Positions 57,481 to 64,000 of a stretch of DNA of 64,000 nt are shown here, one piece after another. Made by a program: the position numbers and the translations under genes. Source of the DNA: Ignavibacteria bacterium (lineage in GTDB: Bacteria; Bacteroidota; Ignavibacteria; Tepidaquicellales; Tepidaquicellaceae); contig JADJMZ010000001.1 of the NCBI GenBank assembly GCA_016709315.1, positions 1,240,001 through 1,304,000 on the forward strand, written 5' to 3'. A model generated the notes under the pieces. That model saw only the letters and a program-made list of their open reading frames with translations. It did no database searches and had not been told where the DNA came from. Position 1 is the stretch's first letter. Every line of letters begins with the position of its first letter.

Positions 57481-58497
57481 ATGGATCTCAATATAATCTG
57501 GTTTATTTTAATAGTGATCATACTTACCGGTTATGCAATACTCGACGGATTTGATTTCGGCGTCGGCATACTTCATTTGTTTCACAAAAGTGACAGTGAC
57601 AAAAGAATATCCATTAACAGCATAGGTCCGCTGTGGGACGGGAATGAAGTCTGGCTTGTTGTCGGCGGCGGCGCTTTGTTCGCTGCATTTCCGGAAGTAT
57701 ATGCAACAGTCTTTTCGGGATTTTACAATGCATTCATACTTCTGCTGATGATGCTTTTATTCAGGGGAGTTGCAATAGAATTCAGAAGCAAAAGAGAAAA
57801 TCCGAAATGGAGAAAAAGCTGGGATATATGTTTCAGCGCCGGAAGTCTGGGTGCTGCATTGATTTTTGGCATTGCTCTCGGAAACCTTGCGAGGGGAATT
57901 CCCCTCGATGAGAAAAAAAATGTACTCAGCGGTTTCACTGATCTTTTGAATCCTTATTCAGTATTGGTCGGACTGACTGCCGTTTCTCTGCTGACGCTGC
58001 ACGGTGCAATATTTCTGATTATGAAAACCGAAGGGGAAATGAGAGAAAATATCAGCGGCATTGTTAAGAAGTTAATTTATATTTTTATTTCCCTATATGC
58101 AATTACAACTATTTCAACTTTCATTTATCAGCCTCATTTACTCGAAGTCTTTTTCAAATACATCTGGCTTGGAATAATTCCTGTCATGACTTTACTTCTC
58201 GTTCTCAATATTCCGAGAGAGATACATTTCGGCAGAGAGTTAAATGCTTTCCTTTCCTCCTCCGGTACAATTGCACTGCTGATATCATTAGTGGCGGTTG
58301 GTATCTTTCCGAATCTTGTGATATCGGATCCCGTTCCGCAAAACAGTCTTAACATTTACAACTCTGCTTCTTCAAAAAACACGCTCACAACTATGCTTAT
58401 AATTGCCTGCATAGGCGCGCCGCTTGTAGTGAGTTATACTATTGCCGTTTACTGGATATTCAGAGGAAAGGTGAAGATTGACAAGAACAGTTATTAA
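57481..58497 (+). CDS. cydB: Cytochrome bd ubiquinol oxidase subunit II
   Basis: The 338-residue membrane subunit starts with IWFILIVIILTGYAILDGFDFGVGILHLF and has GPLWDGNEVWLVVGGGALFAAFPEVYA and FRGVAIEFR, which are diagnostic of CydB. About eight helices are seen. It stabilises the haem core of CydA. CydX and the CydDC assembly transporter are not visible in this window. Confidence 0.96.
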   Translation: MDLNIIWFILIVIILTGYAILDGFDFGVGILHLFHKSDSDKRISINSIGPLWDGNEVWLVVGGGALFAAFPEVYATVFSGFYNAFILLLMMLLFRGVAIEFRSKRENPKWRKSWDICFSAGSLGAALIFGIALGNLARGIPLDEKKNVLSGFTDLLNPYSVLVGLTAVSLLTLHGAIFLIMKTEGEMRENISGIVKKLIYIFISLYAITTISTFIYQPHLLEVFFKYIWLGIIPVMTLLLVLNIPREIHFGRELNAFLSSSGTIALLISLVAVGIFPNLVISDPVPQNSLNIYNSASSKNTLTTMLIIACIGAPLVVSYTIAVYWIFRGKVKIDKNSY

Positions 58498-58558
58498 TTT
58501 TAGTGATCTTATTGCCTTAGCCGAAATTGGTTCTATATTGAAACTTTTGGAAAACCTT

Positions 58559-58649
58559 ACTGTCATTCCCGAACGCTTTTGTCGGGAATTCAATCATTGA
58601 AAACTATCTTAAAAATGGATTCCCGATAGGAGCACTCGGGAATGACAGT
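58559..58649. repeat. Nested inverted repeat (TCATTCCCG / CGGGAATGA type)
   Basis: Perfect 14-bp arms ACTGTCATTCCCGA (58559-58572) and TCGGGAATGACAGT (58636-58649) enclose a second pair, GTCGGGAATT with GATTCCCGAT. The whole 91-base unit can fold as a long cruciform between convergent cydB and the serine hydrolase gene. Elements of this form are known as dispersed intergenic repeats in several phyla. Confidence 0.85.
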
Positions 58650-58677
58650 CGTTGGAGAGTTAGTTTTTCAGAAGTCT

Positions 58678-60108
58678 CTACTGATTAAGTTTCCGTATTG
58701 ATTCTTCAGCCCTTTTATTCCCAGGTCTTATCTTCAACGCCTGTTCATAACATTTTCTCGCTTTATCTTTATCGCTTTTGAGTAAATATGCGTCTCCCAA
58801 ATCATTCCATGCGACAACTATATCCGGAAATTCCTTTGTATAAACAGTGTAAAGAGCTATCGCATTATCCGCATCATTCTCTCTTAAAAATTCCCTGCCT
58901 GCAAATAGCAGTATCATATCATTTTCAGGATCAACTCCTGCTGCTGAAAGTTCTTCTTTGTAATTTACAATAAAATTATCCGCGCCTTTTTCTTTTATGA
59001 TATCATAAATGACCTTTGCGGGAGGAGGACTGAATGGTTTTATTTCCCGATCATTCAGCACAGCCGATAATCTCTGAGATACTTCTTCAGCCGATCCTTG
59101 ATCAAAGTTTGAAAGCACGATCATCACATAATTCTTTTCCATATTGATCCCGAAAACCGCGCTTATTCCGGGAGCGCCGCCTGCTATTGCAAATCTTCCG
59201 TTTCTCTTGAATTCATCCCAGTTCTGATACTGAACAGGAAACAGAGGAGAGTTGAAAAGTCTGACCTTACTTTCATCTGAAAGCAGACGGTTATCATTGA
59301 TCAGAGACTGCGCAAACTTGTTCATGTCTCCTGTTGTTGAATATATTCCTCCTGCTCCGGCTCCGATAATATTCATATCTGAATTATTTTCCTTCGGTCC
59401 TAACTGTCCGGAAAGATATCCTTTTGCTTTTCCATCAGCTTCCGTATTCACAACCTTAAATCCGGTATTGTCCATTCCCGTCTTATTAAAAATCCTTTCC
59501 TTAAGTATCTCTTCCAGAATCTTCCCTTCAATTTTTTCAATTATGGCTGCCAGAATGACATAACCCGAATTTGAATACTGTACCTGGATGCCGGGAGGGA
59601 AGTTCAGCTTTTCATTCCTTATCACAGTCAATACATCGCTTATGTTTTTTAGATTACGCAGTTCATCCGGATTCATTGCTTCCCTCAAAAAATCGCCGAA
59701 ACCGGATGTGTGATCAGTGAGCTGTTGTATTGTAACATTACCTGATATATCTGATGAAAATCCTGTCAGGTATTTGCCTATGTTATCCGACATGCTGATT
59801 TTATTTTCATCTGCAAGCTGATGTATAAGAGTTTTCACGAAGAACTTTGTAATAGATCCGGTCTGAAATTTTGTACCGGAAGTATTCGGAATATTTTTAT
59901 CGTAATCTGCATTTCCGATTGAAGTTTCGAAAGCAACCTTGCCGTCACTTACGATCAGGACATTACCGGAATACACTCCTTTTGAATATGCTTCATTTAT
60001 TATTTCACTGAATTTACTTTCATTAGTATTTTCACTGTTCTGCGCTGAAAGCGCAGCTGGTAAAATTAAAAACAAAGTAGTTATAATATTAGCTTTAAAT
60101 TTTTTCAT
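58678..60108 (-). CDS. Exported class C beta-lactamase-fold serine hydrolase with TPR tail
   Basis: The 476-residue protein has a signal peptide (ITTLFLILPAALSAQN). A serine-hydrolase domain holds the catalytic SxxK in GSITKFF, the YSNSGY (Y-x-N) motif and the class C HTSGFGDFL block. The normal third box (KTG/HTG) is replaced by IAGGAPG near residue 318. The C-terminal 75 residues hold two TPR units (VVAWNDLGDAYLLKSDKDKARKCYEQALKIRPG). Such proteins are mostly D-aminopeptidases, esterases or PBP-like enzymes of unclear substrate, and true beta-lactamase activity is unlikely. Confidence 0.83.
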   Translation of the reverse strand: MKKFKANIITTLFLILPAALSAQNSENTNESKFSEIINEAYSKGVYSGNVLIVSDGKVAFETSIGNADYDKNIPNTSGTKFQTGSITKFFVKTLIHQLADENKISMSDNIGKYLTGFSSDISGNVTIQQLTDHTSGFGDFLREAMNPDELRNLKNISDVLTVIRNEKLNFPPGIQVQYSNSGYVILAAIIEKIEGKILEEILKERIFNKTGMDNTGFKVVNTEADGKAKGYLSGQLGPKENNSDMNIIGAGAGGIYSTTGDMNKFAQSLINDNRLLSDESKVRLFNSPLFPVQYQNWDEFKRNGRFAIAGGAPGISAVFGINMEKNYVMIVLSNFDQGSAEEVSQRLSAVLNDREIKPFSPPPAKVIYDIIKEKGADNFIVNYKEELSAAGVDPENDMILLFAGREFLRENDADNAIALYTVYTKEFPDIVVAWNDLGDAYLLKSDKDKARKCYEQALKIRPGNKRAEESIRKLNQ

Positions 60109-60195
60109 AAAGTTTATAGTTATTTCTTTTTAATGTTAATAAAAATCCGGCGCAGGATTTTTCCCGTGCCGGATATTAGTGATGAATGTTACAGT

Positions 60196-61191
60196 TTATT
60201 TCTTATCTGATTTTAATTCCATCATGCTTTCTTCTTCTTTTCCTGATTTCTTCACATTGACTTTTGCTTTTACTTTATCACCTTCCCTGATAATCTCAAT
60301 CTCATCGTCTTTGATATCCGGATTTCCAATATCTTCCTTTATCATCTTTCTGATCTCATCATCGGTTTTTCCTTTGAACCTGTCCGGATCTCCCGAACCT
60401 GTTTTTCTGATTTCCTTCATCTTTGTTATATTTTCCCCGTCTTTGATTGTCATATCAAATCCGCCTTCCTTATTGAGCTGACCTTCAGGAATACCGACTT
60501 TAATTATTCTGCGTCCTTCATTATCGCTTTTAAAGTCAACTGTTACCGCTTCTATTCCGGCATTCTTCAGCTGTGCAGTAATTTCTTTTTCAAGTTCAGC
60601 ATCGCTCATGTTAGAAGCATTGATGTCAATTTTAAACAGATCATTCAGCAAAGCTGCATACACCGGTCTCTTTACAGTCTCATTAAGCGGAATTAATTTT
60701 ATATCACTAACGCCGTTGATCGCTTCAAGACGGCTTTTATACCCGGAAACACCGGCATGATTTTCCTTTGGTATGACAAGATTATAGCTGACGACATCTT
60801 TCCCGTTAATGTTTTCTTCGTTAATGTTATACTCACCCGATTTAAACCAGTCTTCCTTTTCAATTTTACTTATTGCTTCAGTATTGTCTTTACTGACTGA
60901 CCATTGCAATACATCTCCTGCCGATTCCTGCTGTGTAACGGGGTAGTTACAAGCAGCCACAATAAATGCCAGCATCAGAAAGGCATAAGCCAGTCTGGCT
61001 TTATGCGCTGTAAAATAATTTTTAAACTTCATTATGATATTCCTTTCAGATTTTTTTTTGTTTGATAAATTTTCATTGGCGGTTCTCAGCCATGCTTCGG
61101 TAACCGGAAAAGAGTTATCGTAATTTTCATTTCTTAATTCATCGAAGTATTTACTTTCCTTCGATCTCTGCGATGATTCTGATTGTTTCAT
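60196..61191 (-). CDS. Probable transmembrane anti-sigma partner of the ECF sigma factor
   Basis: A 331-residue protein. The first 65 residues are cytoplasmic and polar (SKYFDELRNENYDNSFPVTEAWLRTANENL), followed by one helix (LAYAFLMLAFIVAAC) and an exported C-terminal region. That region contains repeated EITAQLKNAGIEAVTVDFKSDNEGRRIIKVGI-type alpha/beta units and ends with KVKAKVNVKKSGKEEESMMELKS. Topology and position after the ECF sigma gene fit an anti-sigma factor, although no zinc-binding ASD (HxxxCxxC) is present. The start overlaps the sigma gene by 41 bases and may be internal. Confidence 0.6.
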   Translation of the reverse strand: MKQSESSQRSKESKYFDELRNENYDNSFPVTEAWLRTANENLSNKKKSERNIIMKFKNYFTAHKARLAYAFLMLAFIVAACNYPVTQQESAGDVLQWSVSKDNTEAISKIEKEDWFKSGEYNINEENINGKDVVSYNLVIPKENHAGVSGYKSRLEAINGVSDIKLIPLNETVKRPVYAALLNDLFKIDINASNMSDAELEKEITAQLKNAGIEAVTVDFKSDNEGRRIIKVGIPEGQLNKEGGFDMTIKDGENITKMKEIRKTGSGDPDRFKGKTDDEIRKMIKEDIGNPDIKDDEIEIIREGDKVKAKVNVKKSGKEEESMMELKSDKK

Positions 61192-61756
61192 TATTTATAT
61201 CTCCTGTGATAATTGAACTTTTATTTTTTGAATTTGAAATATTTAATTCTTCATCTTCGATAATCTTTCTTAGTTTTTCCCGTGCGCGGCTGAGTCTTGA
61301 TTTAACTGCCGAGAGACTCCTCTCATTTTGTATTTCCTTTATTTCTTCCAGATCAAATCCGCCTAATTCAAAAAGCAGCAAAGCTGATCTTTCCTTATAA
61401 GATATTTTTGAAAGTGCTTTATTGAGTGTTAATTTTTTTTCGTCATTCTCATTCCGGCTGAAGATCTCGGGAATTTCAGCAACCGATGTTAAACTGTCAG
61501 AAGGCAGAAATTTTTTCCAGAAATCATTTCTTACGGAATTGTAGAATTCACGTGTGATTATCGTAAAGAACCATGATCTGAACTTTGACTTTTCATTCAG
61601 ACTGTCAAAGTTTTCGAGAGCTTTCAGCAGTGACTGCTGCAGAACGTCTTCCGCATCATCCTGTGAACGCTTTACGCATAATGCCCTGCAGTACTTCAGT
61701 GCATCACTGTAACATGGTTTTAACAGTATCAGAAACCGGTTTGTGTCCTTACACAT
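61151..61756 (-). CDS. RNA polymerase ECF-type sigma-70 family factor
   Basis: The 201-residue sigma factor has region 2 (DAEDVLQQSLLKALENFDSLNEKSKFRSWFFTIITREF) and region 4 (ALSKISYKERSALLLFELGGFDLEEIKEIQNERSLSAVKSRLSRAREKL), the standard two-domain ECF form. The last 25 residues are an extra tail that overlaps the next gene. It probably controls its own operon and an envelope regulon through the membrane partner downstream. Confidence 0.92.
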   Translation of the reverse strand: MCKDTNRFLILLKPCYSDALKYCRALCVKRSQDDAEDVLQQSLLKALENFDSLNEKSKFRSWFFTIITREFYNSVRNDFWKKFLPSDSLTSVAEIPEIFSRNENDEKKLTLNKALSKISYKERSALLLFELGGFDLEEIKEIQNERSLSAVKSRLSRAREKLRKIIEDEELNISNSKNKSSIITGDINNETIRIIAEIEGK

Positions 61757-61820
61757 TTGTTATAATTATAACTTAAACGTTTTGTTAATAATCAGACGTT
61801 TTGAATATCATAAAAGTCGC

Positions 61821-61917
61821 AATTAGTGAATAGGCAATAGTGAATAGGCAATAGGCAATAGTGAATAGGCAATAGGCAATGGTGAATAGGCAATGGTCAA
61901 TAGTTAATGGTTAATTA
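61821..61917. repeat. Degenerate tandem repeat, unit GTGAATAGGCAATAG
   Basis: Units of about 7 to 15 bases (GTGAATA, GGCAATA, GGTGAATAGGCAAT) repeat with small changes over roughly 97 bases and fade into AATAGTTAATGGTTAATTAG. Confidence 0.85.
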
Positions 61918-62022
61918 GACTCATTCGATGCTATTTAATATGAGTACATTTGTCCTGTGACCCGGTAAGCAATCTTGACAATTTAGTTGTCAACATTGCA
62001 AACTCAATTAGATTTTGAATCA

Positions 62023-62175
62023 AATCCCGTAGGGATTTTATATTGGTAGAAAATTAATCCCACAAAAATCTAATCCCGTAGGGATTGAATTTAATCCAGC
62101 CGGCAATCCATTTCGTCCTTATGGGACTATTATGTATTGCATTTATTGCTACCAATATTTCATCCCTGCGGGATG
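62023..62175. repeat. Inverted-repeat element with ATCCCGTAGGGAT hairpins
   Basis: Left end AATCCCGTAGGGATTTTATATTGGTAGA-type at 62023-62050 and right end GCTACCAATATTTCATCCCTGCGGGATG-type at 62147-62175 are inverted copies with a few changes. Each end holds its own small palindrome, and a third ATCCCGTAGGGATT lies at 62072-62086. The unit looks like a short non-autonomous element. Confidence 0.8.
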
Positions 62176-62239
62176 TTTTATAAAATCAATATTCATATCA
62201 TAATCAAATTATCGCACTAACCAGCTTGGACAAATGTCG

Positions 62240-62370
62240 TTACTTCAGCAGCATCATTTTTTTGTCTGAATTCTATTTCTATTTACAAACATTGTATAAA
62301 AATAAACTCCGCCCGCTTTGCCGGCGAGGCAGGCTTGGAAGATTAGATCCGTTTAAATTAACTTTCAAAA
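62240..62370 (-). pseudogene. Remnant duplicate of a T9SS sorting-tail 3' end
   Basis: The 3' end of the T9SS gene at 62500 is repeated here. The minus strand reads GVYFYTMFVN-x-NRIQTKKMMLLK and a TAA stop, the same as the intact copy except for single changes. Upstream of GVYFY the frame is broken by a 24-base GC-rich insert (62311-62334), after which GATTAGATCCGTT and AATTAACTTT still match the intact gene. No full gene is attached, so it is a duplicated, decayed tail. Confidence 0.85.
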
Positions 62371-62424
62371 CCTTCCTCATTCCCAAGCCCCAGCTTGGGA
62401 ATGTCGAGTTTTGGCTTGCTAAAC

Positions 62425-62465
62425 TGCTCGCTCGCCTTGCGGAGCAGGCCTCGCGGAGCGGGGGT
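62425..62465. repeat. GC-rich palindromic insert
   Basis: GCTCGCTCGCCTTGCGGAGC, GGCCTCGCGGAGCGGGGG form a GC-rich block of about 40 bases in otherwise AT-rich DNA, with nested GCTC/GAGC and CGCC/GGCG pairings. A hairpin of the CATTCCCAAGC / GCTTGGGAATG form lies just before it, at 62379-62403. Confidence 0.6.
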
Positions 62466-62499
62466 CTTAGAAAAGCAGAGTTGTTAAGTTTATTCGATA

Positions 62500-63153
62500 C
62501 TACTTCACCAGCATCATCTTCTTTGTCTGAATTCTATTTCCATTTACAAACATTGTATAAAAATAAACTCCAGTTGGAAGATTAGATCCGTTAAAATTAA
62601 CTTTGTAATTTCCGGTGTTCTGAATTTTATTAACTAATTCTGTCTGCTTTTTACCCTGAATATTATATACACTCAGGTTTATAAAACCTTTTGAAGAGAT
62701 CTCATATTCAATTGTTGTTACCGGATTAAAAGGATTTGGATAATTTTGATAAAGTGAAAACACATCAGAAATGTTTACGCTATTGTTTGATATTCCGGTA
62801 TATATTGTTACAGTATCTCCTCCGTTTACTGTGTGAACTCCTGTATATATATTATATGACCAACCTATTTTTGCATTTATGAAATCAGAATAATAGAATT
62901 GTGGAATATTAAAACTTGTGTCTGGTAATTGATATCCCCAGACAGCACCTCCATTAGTGGTTTTGTAAATAATTCCCCGGGTTCCATGTCCTGAATAAAA
63001 TTTATATCCTCCAACTCCCCAGATTGTATCAGAATTCACATTTGAAAATTTTTTCATAGATACAGTTGATGTAACAGGAAGTGTTTGTTCCTGCCAGGTT
63101 AATCCGCCGTCAGTTGTTTTCCTCATATTCGCAAATGCTTTCCATCCTGTCAA
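62500..63153 (-). CDS. BNR-repeat T9SS protein, C-terminal part of a split gene
   Basis: The 217-residue frame starts at an ATG that is really internal (MTGWKAFANMRKTTDGGLTWQEQTL). It contains one complete Ycf48/BNR-like blade plus a second (IIYKTTNGGAVWGYQ). The T9SS type A sorting tail follows (NYPNPFNPVTTIEYEI to KKMMLVK). It has no signal peptide of its own. The residues just upstream in this frame (SDSLTGWKA) match the repeat pattern VDSLTGFGI of the previous frame, showing that the two frames were one gene. Confidence 0.85.
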   Translation of the reverse strand: MTGWKAFANMRKTTDGGLTWQEQTLPVTSTVSMKKFSNVNSDTIWGVGGYKFYSGHGTRGIIYKTTNGGAVWGYQLPDTSFNIPQFYYSDFINAKIGWSYNIYTGVHTVNGGDTVTIYTGISNNSVNISDVFSLYQNYPNPFNPVTTIEYEISSKGFINLSVYNIQGKKQTELVNKIQNTGNYKVNFNGSNLPTGVYFYTMFVNGNRIQTKKMMLVK

Positions 63154-63854
63154 ACTGTCTGAAAAAAAATATCAAAGTATCCAATTTCATTAGGAATTAT
63201 TGTCCAGTTAAAACCACCGTTTGTTGTTTTTGCTAAATAAGAACCATCGCTAAGTGTTGCAAATCCTACTAACCCGTTGAGCATATATATTTTGTTTACT
63301 ACTCTATCATCCTGTCTTACCCAGCTTATTCCTCCGTTAATTGTTCTGTATAACCCACCAAATCCACCGCCTACAGGCGAGGTCACCCAGATCGTGTCTT
63401 CACTTAATACAAACATATCCTGAAACGATCCTCCGAACGGTGTACTTAAAACATTCCAGTTTAATCCAGAGTCTGTAGTTTTTGTCAGATATCCGCCTAT
63501 CTGATTCAGACCACCGCAAACAAAACCGGTATTTGTATTAATAAAATTTACTTTTGTTAAGTCCTGATATATGCTGTCGACTACAAACCAGTTATCCCCG
63601 CCGTTAGTTGTCTTGATAACATAGTTTGTTACATTTGCAGTATGATCACCGGTAATTCCGAATCCTGTCAGACTATCCACGAAAGTAATATCAGACAACG
63701 GTCTGTTATTCAGAAATGGCAAAAACTGCTGCTGCCACCCGCTTACAGGAGGATTATCTGAAAAGTTAAAGGCGATGATAAATGAAATGATGCTTGTATA
63801 AAAGAGGATGCCTGAAAGTCTCTTGAGATTTAATATTTCCAGTAGTGTTTTCAT
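63150..63854 (-). CDS. BNR-repeat T9SS protein, N-terminal part of a split gene
   Basis: The 234-residue frame has an N-terminal hydrophobic signal segment (ILFYTSIISFIIAFNF). Ycf48/BNR-type blades follow: FVDSLTGFGITGD, VIKTTNGGDNWFVVD, LTKTTDSGLNWNV, LYRTINGGISWVR and LAKTTNGGFNWTI. It ends early at FFQTV after an A8 run at 63162-63169. Adding one base to that run joins it to the next frame and gives a 451-residue protein with a T9SS tail. As it stands the export signal and sorting tail lie on separate products. Confidence 0.85.
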   Translation of the reverse strand: MKTLLEILNLKRLSGILFYTSIISFIIAFNFSDNPPVSGWQQQFLPFLNNRPLSDITFVDSLTGFGITGDHTANVTNYVIKTTNGGDNWFVVDSIYQDLTKVNFINTNTGFVCGGLNQIGGYLTKTTDSGLNWNVLSTPFGGSFQDMFVLSEDTIWVTSPVGGGFGGLYRTINGGISWVRQDDRVVNKIYMLNGLVGFATLSDGSYLAKTTNGGFNWTIIPNEIGYFDIFFQTV

Positions 63855-64000
63855 AAATCATAATTTTATGAAACGTTATTATTGCAGATTCACATTAAAA
63901 GAACTGACTGTAATGTTATTTGCAAGTCTGATTAAATTTAAGCGGAATTAATTGCTTTTGAAATGAAGAAAGAATTCTTGCAGACTCTCAACGCGGACTC

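Larger units (their letters stand above)
61757..62239. other. Gene-free repeat-rich gap
   Basis: About 480 bases upstream of the sigma gene with no credible gene. It holds a degenerate tandem array (61821-61917) and an inverted-repeat element (62023-62175), each entered separately. Confidence 0.7.

Noticed and set aside
58678..60108. True class C beta-lactamase giving drug resistance
   Set aside because: The third active-site box is not KTG-like and the protein has a TPR tail; it fits general serine hydrolases better.
61821..61917. Possible replication iterons or operator array
   Set aside because: Units vary in length and sequence and no replication or partition gene is near; it reads as a decaying simple repeat.
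62023..62175. Possible CRISPR repeats (ATCCCGTAGGGATT seen several times)
   Set aside because: Copies are palindromic, unevenly spaced and inverted, with no constant spacer length and no cas gene nearby.
62226..62585. 119-codon plus-strand frame
   Set aside because: It lies antisense to a T9SS tail remnant and its intact copy, and its repeated FYFxLQTLYKNKL string is only the reverse reading of GVYFYTMFVNGNR.

Overview
The window looks like chromosomal DNA from a low-GC, Gram-negative bacterium of the Bacteroidota/Ignavibacteria side of the FCB group. The evidence is at least five secreted proteins with type IX secretion (T9SS) type A sorting tails carrying the NYPNPFNP signature, a PorZ-like T9SS component, Omp85/BamA-type POTRA domains, a TonB-dependent receptor, an S1 protein with six S1 repeats, two UvrA paralogues, a FISUMP-domain protein and weak Shine-Dalgarno sites at most starts. 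The lineage is an inference. I saw no tRNA, rRNA, CRISPR array, prophage or transposase.

Layout. 0-4.3 kb: the start of a BamA-like outer-membrane assembly gene (cut by the left edge), cmk and rpsA, closed by a clear terminator. 4.5-7.4 kb: a FISUMP-domain protein, a DMT-type exporter and a sulfotransferase. 7.6-15.8 kb: a tightly packed seven-gene operon (nucleotidyltransferase, B12-type radical SAM enzyme, two methyltransferases, GT87- and GT9-type glycosyltransferases, amidohydrolase). It resembles no pathway I can name and is the best candidate here for an undescribed biosynthetic system, probably for a cell-surface or lipid-linked product. 15.9-20.4 kb: MFS exporter, secreted M1 aminopeptidase and a predicted barrel protein. 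20.6-27 kb: two different UvrA genes facing each other across a TPR gene. 27-38 kb: GT-C-type membrane protein, histidine kinase, FecCD permease overlapping mnmE, YdcF-like protein, orphan OppD/DppD ATPase, hutI and a PQQ-type sugar dehydrogenase lipoprotein.

38-54 kb is mostly minus-strand envelope and secretion genes. It holds a PorZ-like/HisA-like/GT-C operon in which the GT-C gene has lost its start frame, a c-type-haem barrel protein, a lipoprotein, a T9SS sialidase-fold protein and a TonB receptor. These are followed by a T9SS protein, a cohesin-like protein next to a dockerin-bearing protein, and an LpxH-like phosphoesterase. 54-58.5 kb: an arsR-arsM arsenic module with its own operator dyad and terminator, then cydAB. 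58.5-64 kb: a class C beta-lactamase-fold hydrolase, an ECF sigma factor with a probable anti-sigma partner, a repeat-rich gap, a duplicated remnant of a T9SS tail invaded by GC-rich palindromes, and a T9SS BNR-repeat gene split by a frameshift in an A8 run.

The genes as a whole describe an envelope-rich heterotroph with T9SS export, surface glycan or lipid synthesis, microaerobic respiration (bd oxidase) and arsenite methylation. Two genes carry one-base lesions in A/T runs, and several intergenic regions carry small dyad repeats.
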